Below, piece after piece: positions 20,596 to 30,159 of a stretch of 64,000 nt of DNA. The notes under the pieces are model-generated. The model saw only the letters and a program-made list of their open reading frames with translations. It made no database searches and was not told the DNA's origin. The position numbers and the translations under genes are program-made. The stretch is from the NCBI RefSeq assembly GCF_024509555.1, contig NZ_JAMWEL010000002.1:118059-182058 (forward strand). Direction: 5' to 3'. This DNA comes from Streptococcus suis. GTDB taxonomy: Bacteria; Bacillota; Bacilli; Lactobacillales; Streptococcaceae. Numbering within the stretch: the stretch's first letter is position 1; every line of letters begins with the position of its first letter.

Positions 20596-23121
20596 CTATT
20601 TACGGCCGTGACAATTTTTAAATTTCTTACCAGATTGGCAAGGGCATGGATCATTCCGATCAACACCTTCAAACGAAACTTGTTCTTGTGCAGCTTGTTG
20701 CTGAACAGGCATGATATTTTTCACAGCAGTTGTATGTGCTTCTTGAGTTGTACGTTCACGTTCAATATTGTCATGAATTTGGGCTTTCATCATCAATCGT
20801 GTCACTTCAAACTCAATGGCTCCAATCATATCATTAAACATGGTAAAAGCTTCTGATTGATACTCAACGATTGGATTATTTTGAGCGTAACCACGTAGAC
20901 TAACTGCATTACGCAATTGATCCAAGGCATCAATATGGTCTGTCCACTTATTATCCACAACTCGAAGAATCAATACTTTTTGGAACTCACGAACCCGTTC
21001 TTCATCACGAAGTTTCTTCACCTGTGAATCATAGACACCGACTGCACGATGATATAAGTCCTCTATGATCTCTTCTTGACTCAATACTTCGATATCTTCT
21101 AACGAAATCGTTCCTTCTTCTACCAGTGTTGCAGTAGCAAATTTCAAAATTGCTTCATCTGCTTGATTCTTATCACTAAGAAAAGCTCCCTCAACTTGAC
21201 GTTCAATGGTACGTTTAATCATAGACTTAATCTCAGGTGCTAAGTCCCGGTCTGCTGTAATGACATCATGACGTTGGCGGTAAATGATCTCACGTTGCTC
21301 ACGCATGACATCATCATATTGAAGGACTTGTTTACGAGAATCATAGTTATTTCCCTCAACACGTTTTTGAGCTGCTTCAACCTGACGAGTCAACATTTTT
21401 GATTTAATCACAGACTCTTCCTCTGTCAGGTTCATGCGTTCCATAAAGGCCTTGATTCGTTCTGAACCAAAACGTTTCATGAGGTCATCTTCAAGCGAAA
21501 GATAAAATTGTGATTCTCCTTTGTCACCTTGACGACCAGCACGTCCACGAAGCTGATTATCAATACGGCGGCTCTCATGGCGTTCTGTACCAATAACACA
21601 CAGACCACCCAAATCCAATACGCCTGGACCTAACTTGATATCCGTTCCTCGCCCAGCCATGTTGGTTGCAATGGTAACAGCTCCACGCTGACCAGCATTC
21701 ATGATAATTTGAGCTTCACGATAGTGGTTTTTGGCATTCAATACTTCGTGTGGCACGCCTGCAGCAACCAATTTTTGCGAAATCAAATCAGAAGTTTCAA
21801 CCGCAACAGTACCAACAAGAACCGGTTGACCTTTTTCATAACGACGTTTGACGTCCGCAACCACCGCATTAAACTTATACTCCAAGCTTGGGTAAAGCAA
21901 ATCTTCATGGTCAATACGTTGAATCGGGCGGTTTGTTGGGATTGGAATAATACGAATATTATAAATTTCGCGGAATTCTTCCTCTTCAGTTTTACCAGTA
22001 CCAGTCATTCCAGATAATTTTTTGTACATACGGAATAAGTTTTGGTAAGTAATAGAGGCACTTGTCTTAGATTCATTCTGTACTGGCACACCTTCTTTGG
22101 CTTCAATGGCTTGGTGAAGACCGTCTGAATAACGACGTCCTTCCATAGTACGACCTGTGAATGGATCAATAATCATGACTTCCTGTTCTTCATTTACAAG
22201 ATAATCTACATCATAGGTCATGATATAATTGGCACGAAGGGCATTGTCCAAGAAGTGGGTAATAGCAACGTTTTCAACATCGTAAAGGTTATCCAACTTG
22301 AAGAATTTTTCAGCCTTATCAATACCCGAATCAGATAGACCGATTGTTTTCGATGGCACATCGATGATGTAGTCATCACTACTCAATGACTTAACTAACT
22401 TATCAGCAAGGAAATAGAGCTGGTTGGTTTCCGAACCTTGTGGCCCCGATACGATAAGCGGTGTACGTGCTTCGTCAATCAAGATAGAGTCTACCTCATC
22501 GACCAAGGCATAGTTGAGCGGGCGTTGTACCATATCTTCCGCACGAACAACCATGTTATCACGCAAGTAGTCAAAACCAATTTCAGAATTGGTAGAGTAT
22601 GTAATATCACAATTATAGGCTTCTCGTTTTTCTGACGGCGATTTGGCTGCTAAGTTGATACCTACGGACAAACCTAACCATGAATACAATTCCCCCATCT
22701 CCGTCGCATCACGGGTTGATAGATACTCGTTAACCGTTACTACGTGAACACCTTCACCCGATATAGCATTTAGATAAACGGGCATTGTTGCAGTCAGTGT
22801 CTTACCCTCACCCGTACGCATCTCTGGAACGTCACCATTGTGTAAGACAATACCTCCCATAACCTGCACTTTATAAGGGTACAAGCCAAGGACACGTTTT
22901 GCCGCTTCACGCACTACTGCGTAGGCTTCAAATAGTAAATCGTCTAGAGATTCTCCATTATTATAACGATTTTTAAATTCAATTGTCTTTGCTTGAAGTT
23001 GTTCGTCAGATAAGGCTGCCATCTCATCTGCATATGAGAAAACCTTATCGGCCATTTTCTCAAGCTTTCTTTGTTCTCCCTTCTCATTTTCAATGAGAGA
23101 ACGAAGTAAATTTGTTACCAT
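20596..23121 (-). CDS. secA: Preprotein translocase ATPase
   Basis: 841 residues. Drives Sec-dependent export at the membrane. Walker A region [14 protein letters not shown], Walker [30 protein letters not shown] and [15 protein letters not shown] in the second motor domain, and a C-terminal zinc-binding tail [15 protein letters not shown] chose ATG 23121 ([11 protein letters not shown]), placed after AGGATG; a start three codons earlier is possible. Confidence 0.98.
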   Translation of the reverse strand: MVTNLLRSLIENEKGEQRKLEKMADKVFSYADEMAALSDEQLQAKTIEFKNRYNNGESLDDLLFEAYAVVREAAKRVLGLYPYKVQVMGGIVLHNGDVPEMRTGEGKTLTATMPVYLNAISGEGVHVVTVNEYLSTRDATEMGELYSWLGLSVGINLAAKSPSEKREAYNCDITYSTNSEIGFDYLRDNMVVRAEDMVQRPLNYALVDEVDSILIDEARTPLIVSGPQGSETNQLYFLADKLVKSLSSDDYIIDVPSKTIGLSDSGIDKAEKFFKLDNLYDVENVAITHFLDNALRANYIMTYDVDYLVNEEQEVMIIDPFTGRTMEGRRYSDGLHQAIEAKEGVPVQNESKTSASITYQNLFRMYKKLSGMTGTGKTEEEEFREIYNIRIIPIPTNRPIQRIDHEDLLYPSLEYKFNAVVADVKRRYEKGQPVLVGTVAVETSDLISQKLVAAGVPHEVLNAKNHYREAQIIMNAGQRGAVTIATNMAGRGTDIKLGPGVLDLGGLCVIGTERHESRRIDNQLRGRAGRQGDKGESQFYLSLEDDLMKRFGSERIKAFMERMNLTEEESVIKSKMLTRQVEAAQKRVEGNNYDSRKQVLQYDDVMREQREIIYRQRHDVITADRDLAPEIKSMIKRTIERQVEGAFLSDKNQADEAILKFATATLVEEGTISLEDIEVLSQEEIIEDLYHRAVGVYDSQVKKLRDEERVREFQKVLILRVVDNKWTDHIDALDQLRNAVSLRGYAQNNPIVEYQSEAFTMFNDMIGAIEFEVTRLMMKAQIHDNIERERTTQEAHTTAVKNIMPVQQQAAQEQVSFEGVDRNDPCPCQSGKKFKNCHGRK

Positions 23122-23309
23122 ATATTTCATCCTATTTCAGTTTTAGTCAATAATATATTGTAGCAGAAATTTAGTCAATTTTCAAGATTTGAACCATAAT
23201 CAATCATATTCTTATCTTCCAGAACGCATCTTTTTATCGTTCCATTTGCTGGTTGAGTGGGAAAAGTACACAAAAGGCCCCGTATACATAACAATTCTTT
23301 AGGAATATT

Positions 23310-23350
23310 AAAAAAACTGACCTCCTACTTGGAAGAAGATCAGTTTTGGC
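23310..23350 (-). terminator. Terminator of the NCS2 permease gene
   Basis: Leftward AAAACTGA/TCAGTTTT stem, T run after it. Confidence 0.65.
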
Positions 23351-23364
23351 TCTATAGACTATTT

Positions 23365-24825
23365 CTATAATAACGCAAGGATGATAAAGTTGAGGATAAA
23401 GAGACCAGTTGCTCCCCAAAGGATTGGGTGAATTTCTTTAGCCTTACCAGTTGAAACTTTTACCAAGCAATAGAAGATAAAGGCTGCCGCAATACCGTAA
23501 GAGATAGAGAAGCAGAGGGCCATGAAGAAGGCTGCAAAGAAGGCTGGAAGGGCATCTTCGAATTGGCTCCAATCCACATCCAGGAATGATGAAACCATCA
23601 TCACACCCACGATAATCAAGGCCGGAGAGGTTGCCGCTGCTGGAACAATACCGATAAATGGCAAGATAAGAATTGAAAGAAGGAAGAGAACCGCTGTTGT
23701 AACAGCTGTCAGACCAGTACGACCTCCCGCAGAGATACCTGCTGCTGACTCCACATAGGTTGTCGTATTTGATGTACCAAAGAGGGCACCGATCGATGTA
23801 CCGATAGCATCTGCAAAGAGAGCCTTGTCCATTTTCGAGTTAAATCCAGTACCATTTTCAAGTGCCAATTCATCTTCCGCTGAGAAGATACCAGTCTTAC
23901 GACCTGTACCGATAAATGTACCAAGTGTGTCAAAAGTATCTGACAAGCTGAAGGCAAAGATAGTCATCAAGACAAGAGGCAGACGGCTTGAATCAGCAAA
24001 TAGAGATGACAAACCACCAAATGCAGCCAAGAAAGTTGTACCAAGCTCCGCAAAGGCTGTACCGATGTTATTATTTGCAAAGTCAATAGTTGAAAGGTCT
24101 ACAACACCTGCTGGAATACCTGCCAAAGTTGTTGCGATAATACCAATCAAAATCGCACCACGAACATTTTTAATAACCAGAACAGCTGTCAAGAGTAGAC
24201 CGAACACTGTCAAGAGAACACTTGGATCAGTAAAGGTTGAAATACTAGGTACAACACCACCACCAGCAAAAACTGAAAAGACCCCATTTGAGAAAGTTTC
24301 AGCAGTCGCATCCGCAGGAGCAACCCCGTTAACTGTAATAATGTCAGAACCAGATGTCAAGAAGGTAATCAAGTTAGAGTTCTTGAAACCAAGGTAGGCA
24401 ACGAATACACCGATACCACCACCGATTGCATGTTGTAAACTAACTGGAATCGCCTTGATAATACTCTTACGAACCTTTGTAACGGTGATAAAAACATTAA
24501 ACAAACCGCAAAGGAAAACCATGGCCAAGGCTTCCTGCCAAGTAAATCCAAGACCGATAACAACTGTATAGGTAAAGAAGGCGTTTAGCCCCATCCCTGG
24601 TGCCAAAGCATAAGGTACATTGGCAAAGAGCCCCATAACAAGCGTTGAAACTGCACTGGCGATAATTGTCGCCAAGAAAACAGCCTGTGTTGGCATTCCA
24701 GCAACACTTAACACACTAGGGTTAACAAATAAGATATAGGACATGGCGAAGAAAGTCGTAAGACCCGCCATGATTTCAGTCGAAACGGTCGTACCGTGTT
24801 CTTTTAACTTAAAAAATGATTCCAT
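23365..24825 (-). CDS. NCS2-family nucleobase permease (AzgA-like)
   Basis: 486 residues with about 12 to 14 membrane segments. The start GTTVSTEIMAGLTTFFAMSYILFVNPSVLS and the stretches APGMGLNAFFTY, SLSDTFDTLGTFIGT and GTSNTTTYVESAAGISAGGRTGL are typical of the AzgA/PbuG/PbuO branch, which imports hypoxanthine, guanine or adenine. Which purine is taken up cannot be read from sequence alone. Monocistronic, divergent from the Cof-type hydrolase. Confidence 0.9.
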   Translation of the reverse strand: MESFFKLKEHGTTVSTEIMAGLTTFFAMSYILFVNPSVLSVAGMPTQAVFLATIIASAVSTLVMGLFANVPYALAPGMGLNAFFTYTVVIGLGFTWQEALAMVFLCGLFNVFITVTKVRKSIIKAIPVSLQHAIGGGIGVFVAYLGFKNSNLITFLTSGSDIITVNGVAPADATAETFSNGVFSVFAGGGVVPSISTFTDPSVLLTVFGLLLTAVLVIKNVRGAILIGIIATTLAGIPAGVVDLSTIDFANNNIGTAFAELGTTFLAAFGGLSSLFADSSRLPLVLMTIFAFSLSDTFDTLGTFIGTGRKTGIFSAEDELALENGTGFNSKMDKALFADAIGTSIGALFGTSNTTTYVESAAGISAGGRTGLTAVTTAVLFLLSILILPFIGIVPAAATSPALIIVGVMMVSSFLDVDWSQFEDALPAFFAAFFMALCFSISYGIAAAFIFYCLVKVSTGKAKEIHPILWGATGLFILNFIILALL

Positions 24826-24849
24826 TTTTCAATTTTCTCCTTTAATTTA

Positions 24850-24949
24850 CGAACGATACAGCTATTATATATAAATCATTTTTATACTTCAAGTAATTTG
24901 GGTATGAAAGCGTTATTTTTAGTAATAACGTTCGTGTTGGACGAATGTT
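24850..24949. promoter_or_regulatory. Palindrome-rich control region between permease and hydrolase
   Basis: CGTTATT/AATAACG inverted repeat (24911-24930), and an overlapping AACGTTCGT-GTTGG-ACGAATGTT (24927-24949), plus ACGAACGAT at 24849-24857 just after the leftward -10 TATAAT. CGAA-containing boxes recall PurR sites (CCGAAC core) but none is a full match. No purine riboswitch is visible. Confidence 0.4.
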
Positions 24950-25046
24950 TTAACTATTTTTCTGTGTTTTGCTAAAAATAATTTGTTTTTTGCTTTTCTT
25001 CAAGCATTTTGATATACTGTAACTTATTAGTTTTAGAGAGGAAGAT

Positions 25047-25865
25047 GTGACTAGAATGAAAAAAATAATAGCTCTTGACTTAGACGGGACACTTTTAAAT
25101 AAGGAAAGCCAACTAACTGATTACACTATTTCTACTATCAAAAAGGTAAGTCAGGCAGGTCATACCGTTCTCATCGCAACTGGTCGCCCTTATAGAATGG
25201 CTGAAAAATTTTACCATCAATTAGAATTAGATACTCCCATGATCAATTTTAATGGTTCCTTGATTCATCTTCCAGGAAAAAAATGGCAATGGGAGAAAAA
25301 CATCCTTATCGACAAGAAATATTTGCTTGAATTTCTCAAGGAGGAAGATCATTTCGAGGCCGATTTTATTGCAGGTGAATACAAAAATAAATTTTTTATC
25401 ACGCAAAATAATCTTGATAAAATTGACCCTTCTTTAATGGGAGTTGAGCAGATCACACCTGAGACACTTATAAAACCAGAATTGATTACTAGCGATCCAC
25501 ACTCTATCCTTATGCAAACGCATGCTGCTGATAAGTATGAACTTGCCAAAGAAATGAAAGCCTACTTTAATGATGAATTAGAAATCAATACTTGGGGTGG
25601 GCCACTAAATATTCTAGAAACCTGTGCAAAGGGAGTAAATAAGGCAACTGCACTAACCTATGTACTAGACCTGTATCAAGCAAGTCCCAATGACTTAATT
25701 GCCTTTGGTGACGAGCATAATGATGTCGAAATGTTAGAACTTGCTGGCACTGCCTATGCTATGAAAAATTGTAGCGAAACCCTACGTCCACACGCAAATC
25801 GTTTAACAGAATTTGCAAACTTTGAAGATGGAGTTGCAAAGGAATTGGAAAAACTCTTCTTATAA
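25047..25865 (+). CDS. Cof-type HAD-IIB hydrolase
   Basis: 272 residues. Motif I IIALDLDGTLLN, motif II LIATGRPY, lysine/motif III region CAKGVNKATAL, and motif IV AFGDEHNDVEML, all in the order of the Cof/YidA sugar-phosphate phosphatases. Start GTG 25047 is 5 nt after GAGAGG; ATG 25056 is an alternative start. Substrate unknown. Upstream -10 TATACT with TG extension. Confidence 0.88.
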   Translation: MTRMKKIIALDLDGTLLNKESQLTDYTISTIKKVSQAGHTVLIATGRPYRMAEKFYHQLELDTPMINFNGSLIHLPGKKWQWEKNILIDKKYLLEFLKEEDHFEADFIAGEYKNKFFITQNNLDKIDPSLMGVEQITPETLIKPELITSDPHSILMQTHAADKYELAKEMKAYFNDELEINTWGGPLNILETCAKGVNKATALTYVLDLYQASPNDLIAFGDEHNDVEMLELAGTAYAMKNCSETLRPHANRLTEFANFEDGVAKELEKLFL

Positions 25866-25977
25866 ACTAAGACACCTTTCCTATCATTTTTTCATATGTT
25901 TTACATATTATTTATCATATTTCCGAAATTTATACATGAAAATTTCGGAAATTTTTGTTTTTTATATACAAATTTGC

Positions 25978-26007
25978 TTGACAAAAACATTGAAAACGTT
26001 TTATAAT
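25978..26007 (+). promoter_or_regulatory. manLMN promoter with embedded cre site
   Basis: TTGACA (25978-25983) and TATAAT (26002-26007), 18-nt spacer. The spacer and -10 are overlapped by TGAAAACGTTTTAT (25991-26004), a close cre match, so CcpA would block RNA polymerase directly. Confidence 0.8.
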
Positions 26008-26083
26008 AGACAAGTTCAAAAAATGTAAGCCCATTCATTGCTTTGCATTTCAAAGAACTAGAAAAAATTTAGGGGGAACAATA

Positions 26084-27076
26084 ATGAGTATTGGAATCAT
26101 TATTGCAAGTCATGGCGAATTTGCTGCTGGTATTCATCAGTCAGGTTCAATGATCTTTGGCGAACAGGATAAAGTACAGGTTGTTACTTTCATGCCAAGT
26201 GAAGGACCAGATGATTTATACGCTAAGCTCAATGCTGCTGTTGACGCATTCGATGCCGATGATGAAGTTTTGGTGTTAGCTGACCTTTGGAGTGGGTCAC
26301 CATTTAACCAAGCAAGCCGCGTAGCTGGTGAAAACCCAAATCGTAAGTTTGCCATCATCACAGGCCTCAACTTGCCAATGTTGATCCAAGCCTATACAGA
26401 GCGTATGATTAACGCTGAAGCAGGCGTGGAAGAAGTTGCGGCAAACATTATCAAAGAAGCCAAGGATGGTGTGAAGGTTCTTCCAGAAGAACTTCAACCC
26501 GCAGAAGCTGCTCCAGTAACTGAAGCAGCACCAACTGCTCCACAAGGTGCAATCCCTCCAGGGACTGTTATCGGAGATGGCAAGCTGAAAATCAACTTGG
26601 CTCGTATCGACACTCGTCTCTTGCATGGTCAAGTTGCGACTGGTTGGACTCCTGCTTCTAAGGCAGATCGTATCATCGTTGCTTCAGATACAGTTGCTAA
26701 AGATGAATTGCGCAAACAACTTATCAAACAAGCTGCACCTGGTAACGTGAAAGCGAACGTTGTCCCAATCAAGAAATTGATTGAGGTTTCTAAAGACCCT
26801 CGCTTTGGTAACACACATGCCTTGATTCTCTTCGAAACACCACAGGAAGCTCTTGAAGCAATCGAAGGTGGCGTAGAAATCAAAGAATTGAACGTCGGTT
26901 CTATGGCTCACTCAACTGGTAAAACAATGGTTAACAACGTATTGTCAATGGACAAAGATGACGTTGCAACCTTTGAAAAATTGCGTGACTTGGGCGTTGA
27001 ATTTGATGTGCGTAAAGTTCCAAACGATTCAAAGAAAGACTTGTTTGAGTTAATCAACAAGGCAAACGTTCAATAA
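26084..27076 (+). CDS. manL: Mannose-type PTS EIIAB component
   Basis: 330 residues, a natural fusion. EIIA domain 1-130 with phospho-histidine 10 in [11 protein letters not shown]; Ala/Pro/Glu linker 138-160; EIIB domain 168-330 with phospho-histidine 181 in [15 protein letters not shown]. Cytoplasmic; passes phosphate from HPr to incoming glucose/mannose and others. First gene of manLMN, with GGGGGAACA before the ATG. Confidence 0.96.
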   Translation: MSIGIIIASHGEFAAGIHQSGSMIFGEQDKVQVVTFMPSEGPDDLYAKLNAAVDAFDADDEVLVLADLWSGSPFNQASRVAGENPNRKFAIITGLNLPMLIQAYTERMINAEAGVEEVAANIIKEAKDGVKVLPEELQPAEAAPVTEAAPTAPQGAIPPGTVIGDGKLKINLARIDTRLLHGQVATGWTPASKADRIIVASDTVAKDELRKQLIKQAAPGNVKANVVPIKKLIEVSKDPRFGNTHALILFETPQEALEAIEGGVEIKELNVGSMAHSTGKTMVNNVLSMDKDDVATFEKLRDLGVEFDVRKVPNDSKKDLFELINKANVQ

Positions 27077-27105
27077 TACAATCTGATTTAAGAAAGGATT
27101 TCAAC

Positions 27106-27915
27106 ATGGATATTACACTTATTTCCGCAATTCTTGTTGTCATCGTTGCCTTCTTCGCAGGTCTTGAAGGTATCCTTGACGAATTTCAATTCCATCAACC
27201 ATTGGTAGCTTGTACCCTTATCGGCCTTGTAACTGGTAACTTGGCTGCAGGCGTTATGCTCGGTGGTTCCCTACAAATGATCGCTCTTGGTTGGGCAAAC
27301 ATTGGTGCAGCTGTTGCTCCTGACGCTGCTCTTGCTTCTGTAGCTGCTGCAATCATCATGATCAAAGGTGGCGACTTCTCAACTGAAGGTATTGCCGTTG
27401 CAACAACAACAGCTATCCCTCTTGCCGTAGCTGGTCTTTTCCTTACAATGATCGTTCGTACTATCTCAGTTGGTTTGGTTCACGGTGCTGACAATGCTGC
27501 TAAAGATGCAAACTTCGCTGCTGTAGAACGTTACCACTTGTTTGCACTCCTCCTTCAAGGTTTGCGTATCGCAGTTCCTGCAGCTCTTCTTCTAGCAATT
27601 CCAGCTGAGGCAGTTCAAGCAGTTCTTGAGTCTATGCCAGCTTGGTTATCAGGTGGTATGGCCGTAGGTGGTGGTATGGTTGTTGCCGTAGGTTACGCTA
27701 TGGTTATCAACATGATGGCAACTCGTGAAGTATGGCCATTCTTTGCCCTCGGTTTTGCCTTTGCTGCTCTCAGCGAATTAACACTTATCGCACTTGGTGT
27801 TATTGGTGTAGCGATTGCTCTTATCTACCTCAACTTGTCTAAACAAGGTGGTTCAGGTAATGGTGGTAACGCTGGTTCAAATGACCCAATCGGCGACATC
27901 CTTGAAGACTACTAA
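27106..27915 (+). CDS. manM: Mannose-type PTS EIIC component
   Basis: 269 residues. Membrane channel subunit; begins ITLISAILVVIVAFFAGLEGILDEFQFHQPLVACTL in pieces typical of ManM, with MLGGSLQMIALGWANIGAAVAPD further on. Works with ManN. Class IIa bacteriocins use this pair as receptor in other genera. Lies 29 nt after manL. Confidence 0.96.
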   Translation: MDITLISAILVVIVAFFAGLEGILDEFQFHQPLVACTLIGLVTGNLAAGVMLGGSLQMIALGWANIGAAVAPDAALASVAAAIIMIKGGDFSTEGIAVATTTAIPLAVAGLFLTMIVRTISVGLVHGADNAAKDANFAAVERYHLFALLLQGLRIAVPAALLLAIPAEAVQAVLESMPAWLSGGMAVGGGMVVAVGYAMVINMMATREVWPFFALGFAFAALSELTLIALGVIGVAIALIYLNLSKQGGSGNGGNAGSNDPIGDILEDY

Positions 27916-27933
27916 GAGAAGGGAGATTCAACC

Positions 27934-28845
27934 ATGTCAGAAAAAATTCAACTTTCCGTAAATGATCGTAAAAAAGTTTGGTGGCGTTCAACCTTCCTTC
28001 AAGGTTCTTGGAACTATGAGCGTATGCAAAACTTAGGTTGGGCATATGCAATGATCCCAGCTATCAAAAAACTCTACACAAAAAAAGAAGATCAAGCAGC
28101 TGCTCTTGAGCGCCACTTGGAATTCTTCAACACTCACCCATACGTTGCTTCACCAATCCTAGGTGTAACACTTGCTCTTGAAGAAGAGCGCGCAAACGGT
28201 GCTGCTATCGATGACACAGCTATCCAAGGGGTGAAAATCGGTATGATGGGACCTCTTGCTGGTATCGGTGACCCAGTCTTCTGGTTTACTGTTCGCCCAA
28301 TCCTCGGCGCCCTCGGCGCATCACTTGCACTCACTGGTAACATCATGGGTCCAATCATCTTCTTCTTTGGTTGGAATGCAATCCGCATGGCTTTCCTATG
28401 GTACACACAAGAATTTGGTTACAAAGCTGGTAGCGAAATTACCAAAGACATGTCAGGTGGTATCCTTCAAGACATTACTAAAGGTGCATCTATCCTTGGT
28501 ATGTTCATCCTTGCCGTTCTTGTTCAACGTTGGGTATCTATCAACTTCACCGTTGATCTTCCTGCAAAACAATTGTCAGAAGGTGCTTACATCGTCTTCC
28601 CTGAAGGCACTGTAACAGGTACTGAGCTTCAAGGCATCTTGGGTGATGCTCTCAGCGGACTTAGCCTTTACCCAACTCAGGCACAAAGCTTGCAAGGCCA
28701 GTTGAACAGCTTGATTCCTGGTTTGATGGGACTTCTCCTTACTTTCCTCTGCATGCACTTACTTAAGAAGAAAGTAACACCAATCACAATGATTATCGGT
28801 CTCTTCATCGTCGGTATCATCGCTCGTTTCTTCGGTATTATGTAA
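27934..28845 (+). CDS. manN: Mannose-type PTS EIID component
   Basis: 303 residues. Begins with a soluble segment (SEKIQLSVNDRKKVWWRS), then FLQGSWNYERMQNLGWAYAM, the IQGVKIGMMGPLAGIGDPVFW region, and C-terminal membrane helices. Partner of ManM in the membrane. 18 nt after manM, with a terminator downstream. Confidence 0.96.
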   Translation: MSEKIQLSVNDRKKVWWRSTFLQGSWNYERMQNLGWAYAMIPAIKKLYTKKEDQAAALERHLEFFNTHPYVASPILGVTLALEEERANGAAIDDTAIQGVKIGMMGPLAGIGDPVFWFTVRPILGALGASLALTGNIMGPIIFFFGWNAIRMAFLWYTQEFGYKAGSEITKDMSGGILQDITKGASILGMFILAVLVQRWVSINFTVDLPAKQLSEGAYIVFPEGTVTGTELQGILGDALSGLSLYPTQAQSLQGQLNSLIPGLMGLLLTFLCMHLLKKKVTPITMIIGLFIVGIIARFFGIM

Positions 28846-28850
28846 TCAAT

Positions 28851-28873
28851 AACCCCGCACCCGCGGGGTTTTA
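28851..28873 (+). terminator. manLMN terminator
   Basis: CCCCGC/GCGGGG stem, 3-nt loop, then TTTTAT. A -10 TATAAT-like box for the next gene follows at once (about 28878). Confidence 0.85.
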
Positions 28874-28908
28874 TGGTATAATAAAGCCTAGAAAAGAGAG
28901 AAAAAACT

Positions 28909-29280
28909 ATGGCACAATCCTTAAATTCACGAGTAGAAGTTCAAGCAACCGGTGTTTCCTACATGGGCTTTGGTGGTAAAGTTGGAAAATTCTTAGTCGG
29001 AGATAAAGCAATCGAATTTTATCCCGACAGCAACGTCGAGCGCTATATCCAGATTCCCTGGGATTCCATTCAATCCATCGGAGCCAATGTACACCAAAAA
29101 AAAGTTAGTCGGCATTTTGAAATCTATACAGAAAAAAGCCGTTTCCTCTTTGCCTCATCTGACTCGGGGAAAATTTTAAAAGCTGCCCGTCAGCACATTG
29201 GTAATGACCGTGTGATCAAACTACCAACCCTTATTCAAATAATTCTCAGAAAACTAAAAAGCCTTTTTAAAAGAAAATAA
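28909..29280 (+). CDS. manO: DUF956 family protein ManO
   Basis: 123 residues. Begins QSLNSRVEVQATGVSYMGFGGKVGKFLVGDKAIEFYPD in pieces, the DUF956 fold found directly after manLMN in many Lactobacillales. Called ManO by position; biochemical role is not settled, proposed regulator of the mannose PTS. Own weak promoter after the manN terminator. Basic C-terminus (KLKSLFKRK). Confidence 0.85.
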   Translation: MAQSLNSRVEVQATGVSYMGFGGKVGKFLVGDKAIEFYPDSNVERYIQIPWDSIQSIGANVHQKKVSRHFEIYTEKSRFLFASSDSGKILKAARQHIGNDRVIKLPTLIQIILRKLKSLFKRK

Positions 29281-29638
29281 TACAAAAAGACACATAATGT
29301 AGACTCTATTCTAAGTATCTTAATTTGAAAAAAATACTGGAATCTAGCAAACCAAGGAGTGTTCTTTTCATAGTTCTCAGGTTTGGAGACTGTTTTATTA
29401 TGTTATTTTTGATTAAGAAACGGACAACTTTAAACAAAAGTGTCGGTGAACACACTCCAAAATTTGCTTAAAAATCTCAAATTTTAAATACTTGCATATG
29501 TTCTGGCTCTAATTTCGTTTGCTATACTATAATTAAATGAATAAAAACTTAATTATCCAAATAACTCTAAAAACTCGATGCAATGCGTCGATTCAGATTG
29601 AAGGCAAAGCCGTTAGAATTTAATTTCTAACGGCTTTT
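29281..29638. other. Gene-poor stretch after manO
   Basis: 358 bases without a credible protein gene. It contains a 103-bp segment bounded by inverted repeats (29356-29458) and a promoter-hairpin-terminator unit (29520-29640) that may encode a small RNA. Confidence 0.6.
29356..29458. repeat. Segment with inverted-repeat ends
   Basis: Begins GGAGTGTTC and ends GAACACACTCC, which are complementary except for a 2-nt gap. No open frame. It could be a miniature element or the remnant of a larger insertion; no target duplication is obvious. Confidence 0.4.
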
Positions 29639-29640
29639 TC
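29520..29640 (+). ncRNA. Candidate small RNA
   Basis: Extended -10 boxes TGCTATACT / TATAAT (29521-29533), then a hairpin TCGATGC/GCGTCGA (near 29577-29593), then a strong terminator GCCGTTAGAA/TTCTAACGGC followed by five T (29610-29638). This gives a transcript of about 100 nt. A 28-codon frame from 29537 (MNKNLIIQITLKTRC and on) lacks a ribosome site, so RNA function is more likely. The -35 is poor. The terminator could instead serve the leftward gene at 29639. Confidence 0.4.
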
Positions 29641-30082
29641 ATATGCAAAGTAGTATAATAGATATAGGAATACTAGCTAATAAGGGCTCTTTGTCAACTG
29701 TAGTGAGTTGATGAATAGCCTTAAAATAATATTTTCGTAAGAATTGGATATGAAGGACATTCCAAAGCATAGCATAGCTGATCGCCACTACAAAAGCTAA
29801 GCCATATTGCCAATTAAATTCCAACACAAGGCTAACAAAAAGGAATATTCCCAGTAGGACCAATAATAAACTACTTACCTTTTTCTTATCCCTCTTAAAA
29901 TAAGCCGACAAGGCTTTATCAGGAAAAGCTTTCACTTCCTTGAACTGTTTGAAACTAGTACCAAGACTTGCTCCTGCCGCTCCTATAATTGCACCAAAAT
30001 AATAGTGTGGAAGTACATAGACCGAAAAATAAGCAATTGCAACATAGGCAAGTACCAACAAGGTGGACATCAGTTTTTTCAT
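29639..30082 (-). CDS. Small membrane protein of unknown function
   Basis: 147 residues with about four membrane segments: LMSTLLVLAYVAIAYFSVYVL, FGAIIGAAGASLG, VSSLLLVLLGIFLFVSLVL and FVVAISYAMLWNVL. A basic cytoplasmic loop (FKRDKKK) sits mid-protein. No family recognised. Start ATG 30082 follows GGAAGG by 6 nt. Downstream of the M50 peptidase gene in the same direction, 77 nt apart. Confidence 0.75.
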   Translation of the reverse strand: MKKLMSTLLVLAYVAIAYFSVYVLPHYYFGAIIGAAGASLGTSFKQFKEVKAFPDKALSAYFKRDKKKVSSLLLVLLGIFLFVSLVLEFNWQYGLAFVVAISYAMLWNVLHIQFLRKYYFKAIHQLTTVDKEPLLASIPISIILLCI

Positions 30083-30159
30083 GACCAACCTTCCTATCTA
30101 TTTTTTTCCGTACCTATTTTAACATAAATTATATCGCAAATACTAGTCAGAATAATCTA

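Noticed and set aside
21709..22017. 102-codon plus-strand frame inside secA
   Set aside because: Antisense to conserved helicase motifs, no start signals.
24826..25046. Purine riboswitch before the NCS2 permease
   Set aside because: The conserved junction sequence of purine riboswitches was not found in the leader.
29537..29623. 28-codon frame MNKNLIIQITLKTRC and on
   Set aside because: No ribosome site and it runs into the terminator stem; kept only as part of the candidate small RNA.
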